Notes: generated from the letters alone by a model not told the origin. 64,000 nucleotides of DNA from an uncultured Polaribacter sp. (GCF_947497695.1 NZ_CANMHM010000003.1:350495-414494); one strand, 5' to 3'. Positions 53,769 to 63,688 are shown, counted from the first letter of the stretch. A program made the numbers and translations.

Positions 53769-53815
53769 CGGCATCCTTTTTTTGTTTTTCACAAAAAAAG
53801 ATATAGTGGAAAGCA
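53769..53815. repeat. Nested-hairpin element, copy 2
   Basis: CGGCATCC (53769-53776), stem C-T7-G (53776-53784) / C-A7-G (53792-53800), then ATATAGTGGAAAGC (53801-53814). Compared with copy 1 the stem sequence differs on both strands (covariation) while the flanks are unchanged. The outer helices of copy 1 are not kept. Confidence 0.7.
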
Positions 53816-53844
53816 GGAAATAGCTTCAAATAAAACCATTGAAA

Positions 53845-55704
53845 TTACTCCTTTAAACAATTTGCTATTAAATTACTTTTTAGGGTGATTTTTGGGACTT
53901 TAAAATTGAAATATTCGTGTAAAGGAATCTCAAAACCTTTGTGATTTAAGTAGTTATTTAAAGCTAAATTTAAGCCTTCACTAAATAAGTGATGTTCTGC
54001 ACCTGTAGGATCTTCGTGATACAAATCGTTTTCTGCAAATCCTTTAAACTCTGGACCAATAATTTTGATTTGAAATTCATCTGGATTTTTACCCACTGGA
54101 CTGTGACTTGTACACGCAAATTGATGCCAAAATGCAGATTGAATGCAATTATTGTAAAACAACTGACGTACAACCTCTAAAGAATCGATGGTTTCTTGCT
54201 CAGTTTCTGTAGGAAAACCAAACATTAAATAAGCATGCACCATAATATTTTGATCTGAAAAAGCTTTGGTAACTCTGGCAACTTGACCAATATCTACTCC
54301 TTTTTTCATTTTCTCTAACAACCTGTCTGATGCTACTTCTAAACCTCCTGTAACTGCAATACAACCAGATTTTGATAATAAGGCACACAACTCTGCATTG
54401 AATGTTTTTTCGAAGCGAATGTTTGTCCACCAAGTAATATACACTTTTCTTTCGATGAGTTTATTTGCCAATGCTCTTAGCATTTTTGGTGGCGCAGCTT
54501 CATCTACAAAATGAAAACCTGTAATACCTGTTTCTGATATAATTTTTTCAATTTTATTGACCAAATCATCTGCTGTAGTGTTTTGATAATTGCCAATATA
54601 ATCTAAAGTAACATCACAAAAAGAGCATTTTTTCCAATAACAACCATGAGAAATGGTGAGTTTATTCCATTTTCCATCAGACCACATTCTGTGCATTGGG
54701 TTCATCACATCTAAAAAAGACAAGTACTTTTCTGTGGGCAAACCAAGATAACTTGGTGCAGGTAAATTTTTATGATGAAATATGGTATTGGGCTTTTTAT
54801 CTGTAAAAACAACTTTATTATTTTTACAGATATAGGTTCTTTCCAATCGCTTCTCTCCTATTTTATTTTCAATAAATTCTGTAATTCTTAATAATGGTCC
54901 TTCACCATCATCTAAAGTTATAAAATCTACAAAATTAAATATTCTTGGGTCAGATAAACGTCTCAATTCTGTGTTGCAATAACCTCCTCCCATTGCAATT
55001 TTAACAGTTGGATAATTTTGTTTGATAAACTGAGCACATCTTAAAGCCGAAAATAAATTACCAGGAAATGGGACTGTAAAACAAACTAAATCATAAGCAT
55101 CTTGTTGTAATTTATCATCTAACAAATACAACATTTCATCTTCTATCAACGTAGTTTCGAATTGTAAACATTCATCTAACTCATCAAAACTTGATGCTGC
55201 TCTACCAATTTGCTCTGCATAACGTGTAAACGAGAAAAACTCATCTACATTGGCGTTGATAAAATCGCCTAATTCTTCTACAAACAACGTTGCAATATGT
55301 TTGGCTTTGTCTAAAATGCCTAATTTTCCAAATTCTGTACTTAAATCTTTATCTAATTTGATTCTTCTATGTCCATGAGGTAAAAAATCTTTATGCACTA
55401 TTTGATACGCTGCTGTCACTTCTTGCACACGCAAATAATCCATAACAGCATCTACTTTATCAATATAATCTTGCTTTTGTTCCCAAACTAAAGGCAATTC
55501 TTTATTCCCTAACATTGCTGCTTGTTTAAAAATAGCATCAATAAATTGTTTGGTAAATACTGTTGTAAACAACTCAATGCTTAAATCCATTTGCGTTGTT
55601 TGTACATTTTTAGAGTCTAAAAAACCTTTAATGTACGCAGTTGCAGGATATGCTGTGTTTAGTTGTGTAAAAGGTGGTGTTATTAAAAGTGTTTTTATGG
55701 ACAT
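53845..55704 (-). CDS. B12-binding-type radical SAM protein
   Basis: 619 aa. The N-terminal part (about 1-290) resembles a cobalamin-binding Rossmann fold (MSIKTLLITPPFTQLNTAYP ... KIAMGGGYCNTELRRL); the radical SAM barrel follows (about 340-560), then a C-terminal tail. The cluster motif is C355-X4-C360-X2-C363 (GCYWKKCSFC), one residue longer than the standard CX3CX2C. GFHFVDEAAPP, GGLEVASDRLLEKMKKGV and YLMFGFPTETEQETIDSL are typical of this class. The substrate is unknown; no precursor peptide or partner gene was seen nearby. Confidence 0.85.
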   Translation of the reverse strand: MSIKTLLITPPFTQLNTAYPATAYIKGFLDSKNVQTTQMDLSIELFTTVFTKQFIDAIFKQAAMLGNKELPLVWEQKQDYIDKVDAVMDYLRVQEVTAAYQIVHKDFLPHGHRRIKLDKDLSTEFGKLGILDKAKHIATLFVEELGDFINANVDEFFSFTRYAEQIGRAASSFDELDECLQFETTLIEDEMLYLLDDKLQQDAYDLVCFTVPFPGNLFSALRCAQFIKQNYPTVKIAMGGGYCNTELRRLSDPRIFNFVDFITLDDGEGPLLRITEFIENKIGEKRLERTYICKNNKVVFTDKKPNTIFHHKNLPAPSYLGLPTEKYLSFLDVMNPMHRMWSDGKWNKLTISHGCYWKKCSFCDVTLDYIGNYQNTTADDLVNKIEKIISETGITGFHFVDEAAPPKMLRALANKLIERKVYITWWTNIRFEKTFNAELCALLSKSGCIAVTGGLEVASDRLLEKMKKGVDIGQVARVTKAFSDQNIMVHAYLMFGFPTETEQETIDSLEVVRQLFYNNCIQSAFWHQFACTSHSPVGKNPDEFQIKIIGPEFKGFAENDLYHEDPTGAEHHLFSEGLNLALNNYLNHKGFEIPLHEYFNFKVPKITLKSNLIANCLKE

Positions 55705-55958
55705 ATTTTAAATAAAATACAAAGATGCATTTTATTTGAATGTAAAGAAAACTTAAAATTCTTATCATTTGTAGGTTGTTATGTAAAGAAAAGTGGATTT
55801 TCTTATCATAATGAATTAGTACAGAAAGGAATTCTGATAATGGAAAAACAGAAATAGAAACTTTGACCTATTAGATTTCATATCGTTAATCCAAAAAAAC
55901 ACGAGGTAATTTTAATAATCTGTTATTTATAATTATCTTTACTATAAAAGATAGTATT

Positions 55959-56207
55959 ATGAATTCAGCAGAAATAAAAATAGACTTGTTTAGAAAATTA
56001 GATTCATTAAAAGGGAATCGATTGGAAGAAGCTTATGGTGTGTTGTTGAATTATATGAACGGCAAGAAAGAACTTGATGATTGGCAAAATCTAACCCCAG
56101 AACAACAAGATGCTATTAGACTTGGTGTTAAACAACTTGATAAAGGAGAAGGCAGAGAGCATAAAAAAGTAATGTTTGATATTAGAAAGCGCTTCACAAA
56201 TGCTTAA
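55959..56207 (+). CDS. Antitoxin of a ParE/RelE-type TA module
   Basis: 82 aa, acidic-to-neutral and helical, with a C-terminal charged segment (GEGREHKKVMFDIRKRF), fitting the small antitoxins that precede ParE/RelE toxins in Bacteroidetes. Its TAA (56205-56207) overlaps the ATG (56200) of the toxin frame by 8 nt, the usual coupled arrangement. Confidence 0.7.
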   Translation: MNSAEIKIDLFRKLDSLKGNRLEEAYGVLLNYMNGKKELDDWQNLTPEQQDAIRLGVKQLDKGEGREHKKVMFDIRKRFTNA

Positions 56208-56498
56208 AGAAGTAATTTGGTCTCCCCTGCTGCAGAAAATGATATTGAATCTATTTTAGAATACTTAAAGTTAAATTGGAATGAAAGAATAATTAATAGA
56301 TTCATTAATAAAGTAGACGACAATATTGGTTTGATACTTGAAGACCCGAAGATATTTCCGATAATTAATGAAGAACTTCAGATAAGGAAAAGTGTCATTT
56401 CAAAACAGAGCACCCTATACTATAGAGAAAATGCTGGAAAACTTGAAATAGTAAGACTTTTTGATTCGAGACAAGACCCAATTAAATTGAAATTTTGA
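56200..56498 (+). pseudogene. ParE/RelE-family toxin, frameshifted near the start
   Basis: ATG 56200 reads MLKEVIWSP, the expected N-terminus of a ParE toxin (xVxWSPxAxxD), but then leaves the toxin frame and stops after about 19 codons. The body, AENDIESILEYLKLNWNE ... IRKSVISKQSTLYYRENAGKLEIVRLFDSRQDP, continues in another frame to 56498. They join by removing two bases (or adding one) in the TCTCCCCTGCTGCAG stretch at 56221-56235. A weak TTG at 56217 could start a truncated 93-aa product. Otherwise the module is complete. Confidence 0.7.
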
Positions 56499-56707
56499 CT
56501 TTAAAAAAAAAGTATTATTACTCAAAAAATTTTTTAATGAATTGTCTTTTTGAGCCAAAAAAACTAACTTTTGTTTCTCTTAGTTTAAAACCTGAAACAA
56601 TTTTTCAGCATTGAAATTATAGTTCACATGAGACAAAAAGTCACACATCGAGTTTACATGAACTATTTTTTGTATTTTTAGTACATATTAAACACATTAG
56701 AGATAAA

Positions 56708-57781
56708 ATGTCCCAAAACAATAGACTTCCAAAACTACCTCCAAAAAGAGAAAAGATAGAAACAATTGAAATTCTTCGTCAATTGAGTAAATCTTCAAAT
56801 TCATTAGGTGAATTAAAGGGAATTGCTAAAACAATACCTAATCAAGAAATGTTGGTTAATGCTGTTGTTTTGCAAGAAGCGAAAGATAGTTCTGAGATAG
56901 AAAACATTATTACAACACAAGATGAATTATACAAAGCATTAGCTACAAACACAAAGCAACCAACACAAGTTAAAGAAGTTATAAATTATAGAAGCGCTAT
57001 TTTTTTAGGCTTTGAATTGGTAAAGAAACAAGGTTTTTTTAAGTTAAAAGATATTGAAACAATACAAAAAACCATTATCGAAAATAATGCAGGAATTCGC
57101 TCAATGCCAGGAACTGTATTAAAAAATGATAAAACTGGCGAAATTGTTTATACTCCACCACAAGAAAAAGATGTTATTTTAGATTTATTGGGAAATTTTT
57201 TAGAACATTTTAATGTGAAACAAAATGATTTAAATCCGCTAATTAATTTGGCTATTTTACATTATCAGTTTGAAAGTATACACCCTTTTTATGATGGAAA
57301 TGGAAGGGCTGGAAGAATTCTAAACATTCTATACCTAATCATAAACAACCTTTTGGATATTCCAATTCTATATTTAAGTTCATATATCAACGAAAACAAA
57401 GCAGATTATTATCGCCTGTTAAATAAAGTAAATACTACAGATGAATGGACTGAGTATATCATTTATATTTTAAAAGCTATTGAAGTAACATCAAACAGAA
57501 CTATTGAAAAAATAAATTCAGTAAAAATTTTATTGGATGAAACAATACTTTTTGTACAAGAACAAGAACCAAAAATTTACAGAAAAGAATTCATTGAGTT
57601 ACTTTTTGAACATCCTTATTCTAAAATAGAATTTGTGGTTGAAAAATTAAATGTAGAAAGAAAAGCTGCTTCAAGATATTTGAAAAAAATGGAAGAAATT
57701 GGGATATTAACCTCTCAAAAAATAGGAAGAGAAAACGTATATGTAAATACTAAGTTAATTGAAATATTGAAAAAGCAATAA
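56708..57781 (+). CDS. Fic-domain AMP-transferase, self-inhibited (class II)
   Basis: 357 aa. Fic core with the active loop HPFYDGNGRAGR at 192-203 (catalytic His193-equivalent and the GNGR phosphate loop). An N-terminal inhibitory helix with the (S/T)xxxE(G/N) motif is present as SSEIEN at 61-66, placing it in class II. The last ~65 residues look like a winged helix (VEKLNVERKAASRYLKKMEEIG). It should AMPylate or otherwise NMP-ylate a protein hydroxyl; target unknown. Single gene next to the TA pair, no antitoxin FicA-like partner. Confidence 0.88.
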   Translation: MSQNNRLPKLPPKREKIETIEILRQLSKSSNSLGELKGIAKTIPNQEMLVNAVVLQEAKDSSEIENIITTQDELYKALATNTKQPTQVKEVINYRSAIFLGFELVKKQGFFKLKDIETIQKTIIENNAGIRSMPGTVLKNDKTGEIVYTPPQEKDVILDLLGNFLEHFNVKQNDLNPLINLAILHYQFESIHPFYDGNGRAGRILNILYLIINNLLDIPILYLSSYINENKADYYRLLNKVNTTDEWTEYIIYILKAIEVTSNRTIEKINSVKILLDETILFVQEQEPKIYRKEFIELLFEHPYSKIEFVVEKLNVERKAASRYLKKMEEIGILTSQKIGRENVYVNTKLIEILKKQ

Positions 57782-57878
57782 GGAAATACCAAATATAATT
57801 TTAGTTAATTTAGAAAAGCACTGAAGAGATTTCTATTATCGATTTATTTATGGACTATAATTCTTAACTAAAAAAAAA

Positions 57879-58655
57879 CTACCTCACAAAACAGCTTTCC
57901 AACATTTCATACAATTCTGGATGCTTTCTCTTTAATAATTTTGGTCTTTCAAAAAAGTATTCTCCTGCAACTGCTAAAAACTCAATTTGAGAAGTTCCTC
58001 CGTAATTTCTAATGTCTAATGCATCATTATTAATTGCTTCCATCTTTTTATGCACTAATTTCAAATAAGGAATTACATATTGTTTGTCTAACAAAGCAGC
58101 AGGAATTCCATCTATAACACCATCAGACTTGTCTAAAAGATGAATAAACTCATGAACAGCAGTATTTCCTTTATCCGTTTTATTACTAAAACCATGGTAT
58201 AATGCTTTTCTTGATAAAATCATTTGATTTTCGAATCTTCCTGTGCCAACCAAACCTCCAATAGTTCTCCCTTCTACTTTTGTATTAAATTGCAAATCTT
58301 CATCAAAATAATCAGGATAAATTAAAACAGTTGTCAAATTTGTGTAATTCCAATTTGGAAACCTAAACACAGGAATTACAGCACTTGCAGCAACCAATAA
58401 TCTATCTAATTCTTCTAACTCAAAATAAACTGCTTCTATATATTTCGTTTATAAAAAAGTAACCATTTTAGCACAAAATATTTTTTGTTCATCTGTTGTC
58501 AGTTTTTTATAAAACAGAATATTTTCTAACAACAGGTTGTGCCAATGTGTTGGTATTTTATTTTTTTCTAAAGGAATTGTTTTTGATTTTTCTCGAGATT
58601 TAGATATGAAATAAAAAACATAGACAATAACAATGATTACAATAATATATAGCAT
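57879..58655 (-). pseudogene. MtfA-like zinc peptidase with premature in-frame stop
   Basis: Start ATG 58655 with one N-terminal membrane helix (IIVIIVIVYVFYF), then the frame runs into a TAA at 58449-58451 (codon 69). In exactly the same frame the protein continues TKYIEAVYFELEELDRLLV and on to the M90/MtfA domain with HEFIH (zinc motif), DIRNYGGTSQIEFLAVAGEYFF and a stop at 57879. A single-base change (for example from AAA, CAA or GAA) explains it. Without it the product is 258 aa. A downstream GTG start could give a soluble, catalytically complete 172-aa form. Confidence 0.75.
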
Positions 58656-58819
58656 GGTCTTTTTATAATGGGAAAACTACAAATAAAAAAATTAAGAAAA
58701 AGCTTTTGATTAAAAAAAGCATTTATAGTTGTTGTTGTTTTAACTAACAACTAACTTCGCTACTGAGCTAATGTATAAGAAAAGCACTTTTCGAAAAAGC
58801 TCATAAAAAAGAACAACAA

Positions 58820-60022
58820 ATGAAAATACTTCATACAGCAGATTGGCATTTAGGACATCGATTGCATGAACAATCTCAAAAAGAAGAACAAGCCTTGTTT
58901 TTAAATTGGATTGAGAGATACATTATTCAACAAAAAATTGATGTATTGCTTATTTCTGGAGATATTTTTGATACAGGTTCTCCATCCAACCAAAGTTTAG
59001 AAATGTATTATAGTTTTTTAGTAAAACTAAATGCAACAACTTGTAAATCTATAATTATTACAGGTGGAAATCACGATTCTCCAGGTACTTTAAATGCACC
59101 AAAACATATTTTAGATGCTTTGTCTATAAAAGTTGTTGGTAAAGCCGCAGAAAATATTGAAGATGAAGTTTTTGAAATTGATATCAACAACGAAAAAGTA
59201 ATTGTAGCTGCTGTTCCTTATTTGCGCGATGGAGATATTAGACGTGCAGTTGCAGGTGAATCTTTTGATGAATTGACAGAAAAATACAAGACAGCATTAA
59301 TCAATCATTATAAAACTTCTGCCAAACAATGTAAACATATCAATACAACCAATGCACCTGTAATTGCCATGGGACATTTATTTGCTACAGGAGGTTCAGT
59401 TTCTGATAGTGAGCAAAATATTTATGTAGGTTCTTTAGGACATATTGGTGCAGAAGATTTCCCTACTTATTTTGATTATGTGGCTTTAGGCCACTTACAC
59501 AGACCTCAAATAATTGGTGGAAATGATAAAATTAGGTATTCTGGATCGCCAAATATTTTAAGTTTTAGTGAAGTTAATTACGATAAAAAAATACTCGTTT
59601 TAAACATAGAAAACAATACAATTAACACTATTGAAGAAGTTATCATTCCGAATTTTAGAGCATTTTACCGACTAAAAGGCACAATGTCTGCTTGTATGAT
59701 GAAGTTTAACACAATTGCTACTAACAATTATAATTTAACACCTTGGGTAGAAATTGTTTTAGATGAAGAAAATACAATAAACACCAACGATTTAAAAAGA
59801 GCTGCTGAAAACTATCCGTTTGAAATTTTAAAAATTTCTTTAAAAAACCAACGAAAAGTAAAGGGAATTGAAGAACTTTTAGAAAATACTGCTTCCATAA
59901 AAGAATTACAACCTACAGAAGTTTTTAAACTAAAATGTGAAGAAATGGGTTTTGATTTAGAAAAAAGTCCTGAAATTTGGGATGCTTTTAATGAAATTTT
60001 GCAATCTGTTAAAAATCAATAA
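58820..60022 (+). CDS. sbcD: Exonuclease subunit SbcD
   Basis: Mre11-type nuclease, 400 aa. Manganese phosphodiesterase motifs in order: HTADWHLGHR (5-14), SGDIFDTG (about 49-56), GGNHDSPGT (about 82-90), MGHLFATGG and LGHLHRP near 217-223. With SbcC it cleaves DNA hairpins and processes double-strand ends, relevant in a genome full of palindromes. The start overlaps no other gene and sbcC begins 13 nt after its stop. Confidence 0.94.
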   Translation: MKILHTADWHLGHRLHEQSQKEEQALFLNWIERYIIQQKIDVLLISGDIFDTGSPSNQSLEMYYSFLVKLNATTCKSIIITGGNHDSPGTLNAPKHILDALSIKVVGKAAENIEDEVFEIDINNEKVIVAAVPYLRDGDIRRAVAGESFDELTEKYKTALINHYKTSAKQCKHINTTNAPVIAMGHLFATGGSVSDSEQNIYVGSLGHIGAEDFPTYFDYVALGHLHRPQIIGGNDKIRYSGSPNILSFSEVNYDKKILVLNIENNTINTIEEVIIPNFRAFYRLKGTMSACMMKFNTIATNNYNLTPWVEIVLDEENTINTNDLKRAAENYPFEILKISLKNQRKVKGIEELLENTASIKELQPTEVFKLKCEEMGFDLEKSPEIWDAFNEILQSVKNQ

Positions 60023-60034
60023 AAGACCTTTGCT

Positions 60035-63000
60035 ATGAAAATTTTAAAGATTGAACTACAAAATATCAACTCTCTAAAGTCTGATACTCCTATTATTGTT
60101 GATTTTGAAAGTGAGCAATTTAAAGATGTTGGTTTGTATGCCATTACTGGATCTACAGGTGCAGGAAAAACCACTATTTTAGATGCAATAACCATCGCAT
60201 TATATCATAGTGTACCACGTTTTAATGCTGCAAAAGGTACTTTGGTTGATGTGGTAAGTTATGGTGCAGATAAAGCATCGAGTTGTGTTACTTTTGAAAA
60301 TGAGGGTATCGTTTATGAAGCTTATTGGGGAATTCGTTTGACTTCAGTTACTGGGAAAACACTACTAAATCCACAAGAAGAAGTCAGTTTAAAAAACTTG
60401 ACGACAAATTCTATTTTATCTTCTCAAAAAAGAGCTGTAATTACTGATGTTATTGGTGTTACACAATTAGATTACGATCAATTTTTAAGATCTGTAATGT
60501 TGGCGCAAGGTGAATTTGCTTCGTTTTTAACTGCAAAAGGACCAGAAAAAGGACGTTTATTAGAACAAATTACTGGTGAACAGATTTATAAAAAAATTGG
60601 GCAAGGTGTTTTAGATAGAAAATCAAAAGAAGAAAATACTTTAAAAGAAATTCAATCTAAAATTAATGCTGATGACCTTTTATCCGAAGAAAAAAAAATA
60701 GAATTTACTGAAAAAGATAAAAACCTAACACTTGAGATTGCTTCTTCTGATAAAGAAATCAATACGATTCAGTTAATTGTAAATTGGTATTTAAAACATC
60801 AAGAAATTACAAAACAAGCAGAAAAATTAAAGCAAGATGAAAAAATTATCAATGCTGCTATTGAAAAGTATAAAGATGATTTTCAATTATTAACCTTAAA
60901 TGAAAAAGCGGAACCTTTTAAAGAGCTGATCCAAAATTTAAATAGAAATCAGAAAAGTAGGATTGAAATTTCATCGCAATTAAAAACGTTGGAAACTGAA
61001 CTAACCCAATTAAAACCTTTAATTGAAACGTTAGAAACTCAAAATAAAACACAAACAATTGCATCTGAAAATGCAGATAAAGAATTTGCTACTTGGTTGC
61101 CAAAATTTGAGCAAATTTCTTTACTTGATGGACAAATAAAACATGAAGTTGAGAACAAGCAAAAAGCAATTAACCAACAAACTACATTAAATTCACAAAT
61201 AACTACATTACAAGAAGAAAAAAATACTATTTCTAAAAGCATTGTTAACACTGAATCTAAAATTAAAATTGAAGAAGCGTTTGTAATTGAAAATAAATTC
61301 CTGACCGATGTTGCTTTAGAAATTTCTAATTGGACAACAGATTTAACAACATTAAAAGCAGATAAAAAAACGGTTAAAGAAGGTTCTGAATTTGTACTTC
61401 AAAAAAAGAAGGAGGTAACAAACACAAACGCTGAATTGACTACTAACAAAGAGGTTCTGACTAAAAAATCTAAAGAAATAGAACAAATTGAATCCGAAAT
61501 TAAAACAATTGATACTCAGCTAGCTAAAAACAATTTATCCGATTTATTAGCAAAAAAAGAAAAGCAATCTTTATCAAATTCGAATTGGAATCAATTTAAA
61601 AACTACGCTGAACAACATCAAAAAGACGAAAAAGAATTACAAAGAATAGATACTCAAAAGAAAGTTTTTTTATCAGAATTAGAAACGAAAACAAAACAAA
61701 TAGATGTTTTAAAGTCAAAAATTGAAACCCAAGAAAAGTTAGTAAAAGATGCCGAAAAGATTTTAAATTTAGAAAAAAGTATTTCTAAATATGAAGATGA
61801 TCGTCAGCATTTAATCAAAGGAAAACCTTGTGGTTTATGTGGTTCTACTGAGCATCCTTTTACAGAAAACTTAGTTTCTATTGGAGTTTCTGCATCTGAA
61901 TTAGAATTAGAAAACAGAAAAAAACAGTTAAAAATACTTATTGAAACTAAAAATACTTTAGATAAAAATGAAACTGAATCGCATACGAATATCAAAAATT
62001 TAAACGCTCAAATCACTGTAATTTCTGAAGCTATTAAAGCTACAAAGTTAAAAGCAAAAGCTTCTGGTATTACTTGTAGTCTAACTGACTTTTTAAAAAT
62101 AGAAAACGAGTTAACAAACGCAACAAAACAAATAAAATTATTAGACGAAGAGATAGCAGCAAATCAAAAACTGCAAATAAACAAAGACGCACTTTCTAAC
62201 CGGGTTAAATTACAGCATCAATCTATTGAGGTTTTAAAAACCAAAGATACTACCTTGAGTGAGAAAATAAAAAACTGGAATACTGAAATTGCTGCAAGAC
62301 AAGTATCAATAGATAGTTTGACCAAATCTTACTCTAAATCAGAAAACGAGTTGACACTAAAATTAGCTAAATTTAAGTATCAATTACCATCATCTGAAAA
62401 CACACACTTGTTTATTGAATCTATTGAAAAATCGATCTTTAAATTTAATAATGTTCAAAAAAACATCGATGTATTAAAATCTGAAATAAAGGTTTTTAAT
62501 ACAAATTTTGAGAATAATAAGAAGCAATTAGAAATAGTCTCTAAAGCTAAAATTGATTTGACTAAAAGTATTAGTGATTGTGAAACGAAAGTAATGCAAT
62601 TAAAAACTACTCGTAATACTATTTTACCAATTGATATAACTATTGAAAACAAAAGAAAAAGTTTACAATTATTAAGCAAACAATTGATTGAAAAAGTTGA
62701 AACAAGTAAAAAAGAACTACAAAAATTATTAGACTCAAAAAACCAAAAAGAAGCATTAAAATTAGCAAGTAATAAAGAGCTACAAAAATTAACATCAGAA
62801 TTTAAAACACTAAAAACAGCTTTTGAAGTTAAAATTAAAGAAAGTGAGTTTACATCTAAAGTAGAAATTGAAAAAGCTTTATTACCAGAAGAAGATAAAA
62901 AAAGGCTGACAGAACTTAAAGAGCGTATCAAAGAAAATCAGGTACAATTACGTACTTTAAAAAATCTTAATACTAAAGAAACTGATGCTCTAAACAAAAC

Positions 63001-63688
63001 CAAAAACTTTGAAACTACAGAAGCAGAAAGTAAATTAGCATTGAATACGCTGACTTTAAAAAACAAAGAAGCTATTAGTGAAAAAGGTAAAATTGCAGAA
63101 GTTTTTAGAAAAGATCAAGAAATTAGAGATCGAAATAAAGGAGTTTACAAACAAATTGAAGCACAAGAAAAAGTTTGTGTAACTTGGAGAACCCTTTTTA
63201 AAATATTAGGAAACTCTAAAGATGCTTTTAATGTGTATGTGCAGCGTTTAACTTTAAAACATTTATTAGATCTTGCAAATGTGCATTTGTACAAGTTAAA
63301 CAAGCGTTATTCTTTAAAAATAGAAGATTCTTATAAACAAAAAGAAGAACTCAATTTTAATTTGATTGACCATTACCAAACCGATCAAGCAAGATTGGTA
63401 GATACATCAAGTGGTGGAGAAAAGTTTATTATTAGTTTGGCTTTGGCGTTAGGATTGTCTGATTTAGCGAGTAAAAACGTTAAAATAGATTCTCTTTTTA
63501 TTGATGAAGGCTTTGGAACTTTAGATATGAATACTTTAGAAACTGTAATTTCTACTTTAGAAACCTTACAATCTCAGGGTAAAACAATCGGAATTATATC
63601 TCACGTAGAAAACTTAAAAGAACGAATTCCTACTCAGATTCAAATTACAAAGAAAAATAGTGGTGTAAGTGTTGTGAATATTGTTTAA
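60035..63688 (+). CDS. sbcC: Exonuclease subunit SbcC
   Basis: Rad50-type SMC ATPase, 1217 aa. Walker A GSTGAGKTT (39-47); two long coiled coils (roughly 180-590 and 615-1060); the zinc hook CGLC (C599, C602) at the tip; ABC signature DTSSGGEKFI (about 1123-1132) and Walker B SLFIDEGFGTLD (about 1150-1161). Normal length for SbcC and no lesions. Operon partner of sbcD; both should act on hairpins and on stalled forks. Confidence 0.95.
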   Translation: MKILKIELQNINSLKSDTPIIVDFESEQFKDVGLYAITGSTGAGKTTILDAITIALYHSVPRFNAAKGTLVDVVSYGADKASSCVTFENEGIVYEAYWGIRLTSVTGKTLLNPQEEVSLKNLTTNSILSSQKRAVITDVIGVTQLDYDQFLRSVMLAQGEFASFLTAKGPEKGRLLEQITGEQIYKKIGQGVLDRKSKEENTLKEIQSKINADDLLSEEKKIEFTEKDKNLTLEIASSDKEINTIQLIVNWYLKHQEITKQAEKLKQDEKIINAAIEKYKDDFQLLTLNEKAEPFKELIQNLNRNQKSRIEISSQLKTLETELTQLKPLIETLETQNKTQTIASENADKEFATWLPKFEQISLLDGQIKHEVENKQKAINQQTTLNSQITTLQEEKNTISKSIVNTESKIKIEEAFVIENKFLTDVALEISNWTTDLTTLKADKKTVKEGSEFVLQKKKEVTNTNAELTTNKEVLTKKSKEIEQIESEIKTIDTQLAKNNLSDLLAKKEKQSLSNSNWNQFKNYAEQHQKDEKELQRIDTQKKVFLSELETKTKQIDVLKSKIETQEKLVKDAEKILNLEKSISKYEDDRQHLIKGKPCGLCGSTEHPFTENLVSIGVSASELELENRKKQLKILIETKNTLDKNETESHTNIKNLNAQITVISEAIKATKLKAKASGITCSLTDFLKIENELTNATKQIKLLDEEIAANQKLQINKDALSNRVKLQHQSIEVLKTKDTTLSEKIKNWNTEIAARQVSIDSLTKSYSKSENELTLKLAKFKYQLPSSENTHLFIESIEKSIFKFNNVQKNIDVLKSEIKVFNTNFENNKKQLEIVSKAKIDLTKSISDCETKVMQLKTTRNTILPIDITIENKRKSLQLLSKQLIEKVETSKKELQKLLDSKNQKEALKLASNKELQKLTSEFKTLKTAFEVKIKESEFTSKVEIEKALLPEEDKKRLTELKERIKENQVQLRTLKNLNTKETDALNKTKNFETTEAESKLALNTLTLKNKEAISEKGKIAEVFRKDQEIRDRNKGVYKQIEAQEKVCVTWRTLFKILGNSKDAFNVYVQRLTLKHLLDLANVHLYKLNKRYSLKIEDSYKQKEELNFNLIDHYQTDQARLVDTSSGGEKFIISLALALGLSDLASKNVKIDSLFIDEGFGTLDMNTLETVISTLETLQSQGKTIGIISHVENLKERIPTQIQITKKNSGVSVVNIV

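Noticed and set aside
62455..62931. Antisense 158-codon frame inside sbcC
   Set aside because: Low-complexity Ser/Phe/Leu composition typical of antisense reading through coiled-coil Lys/Glu codons.
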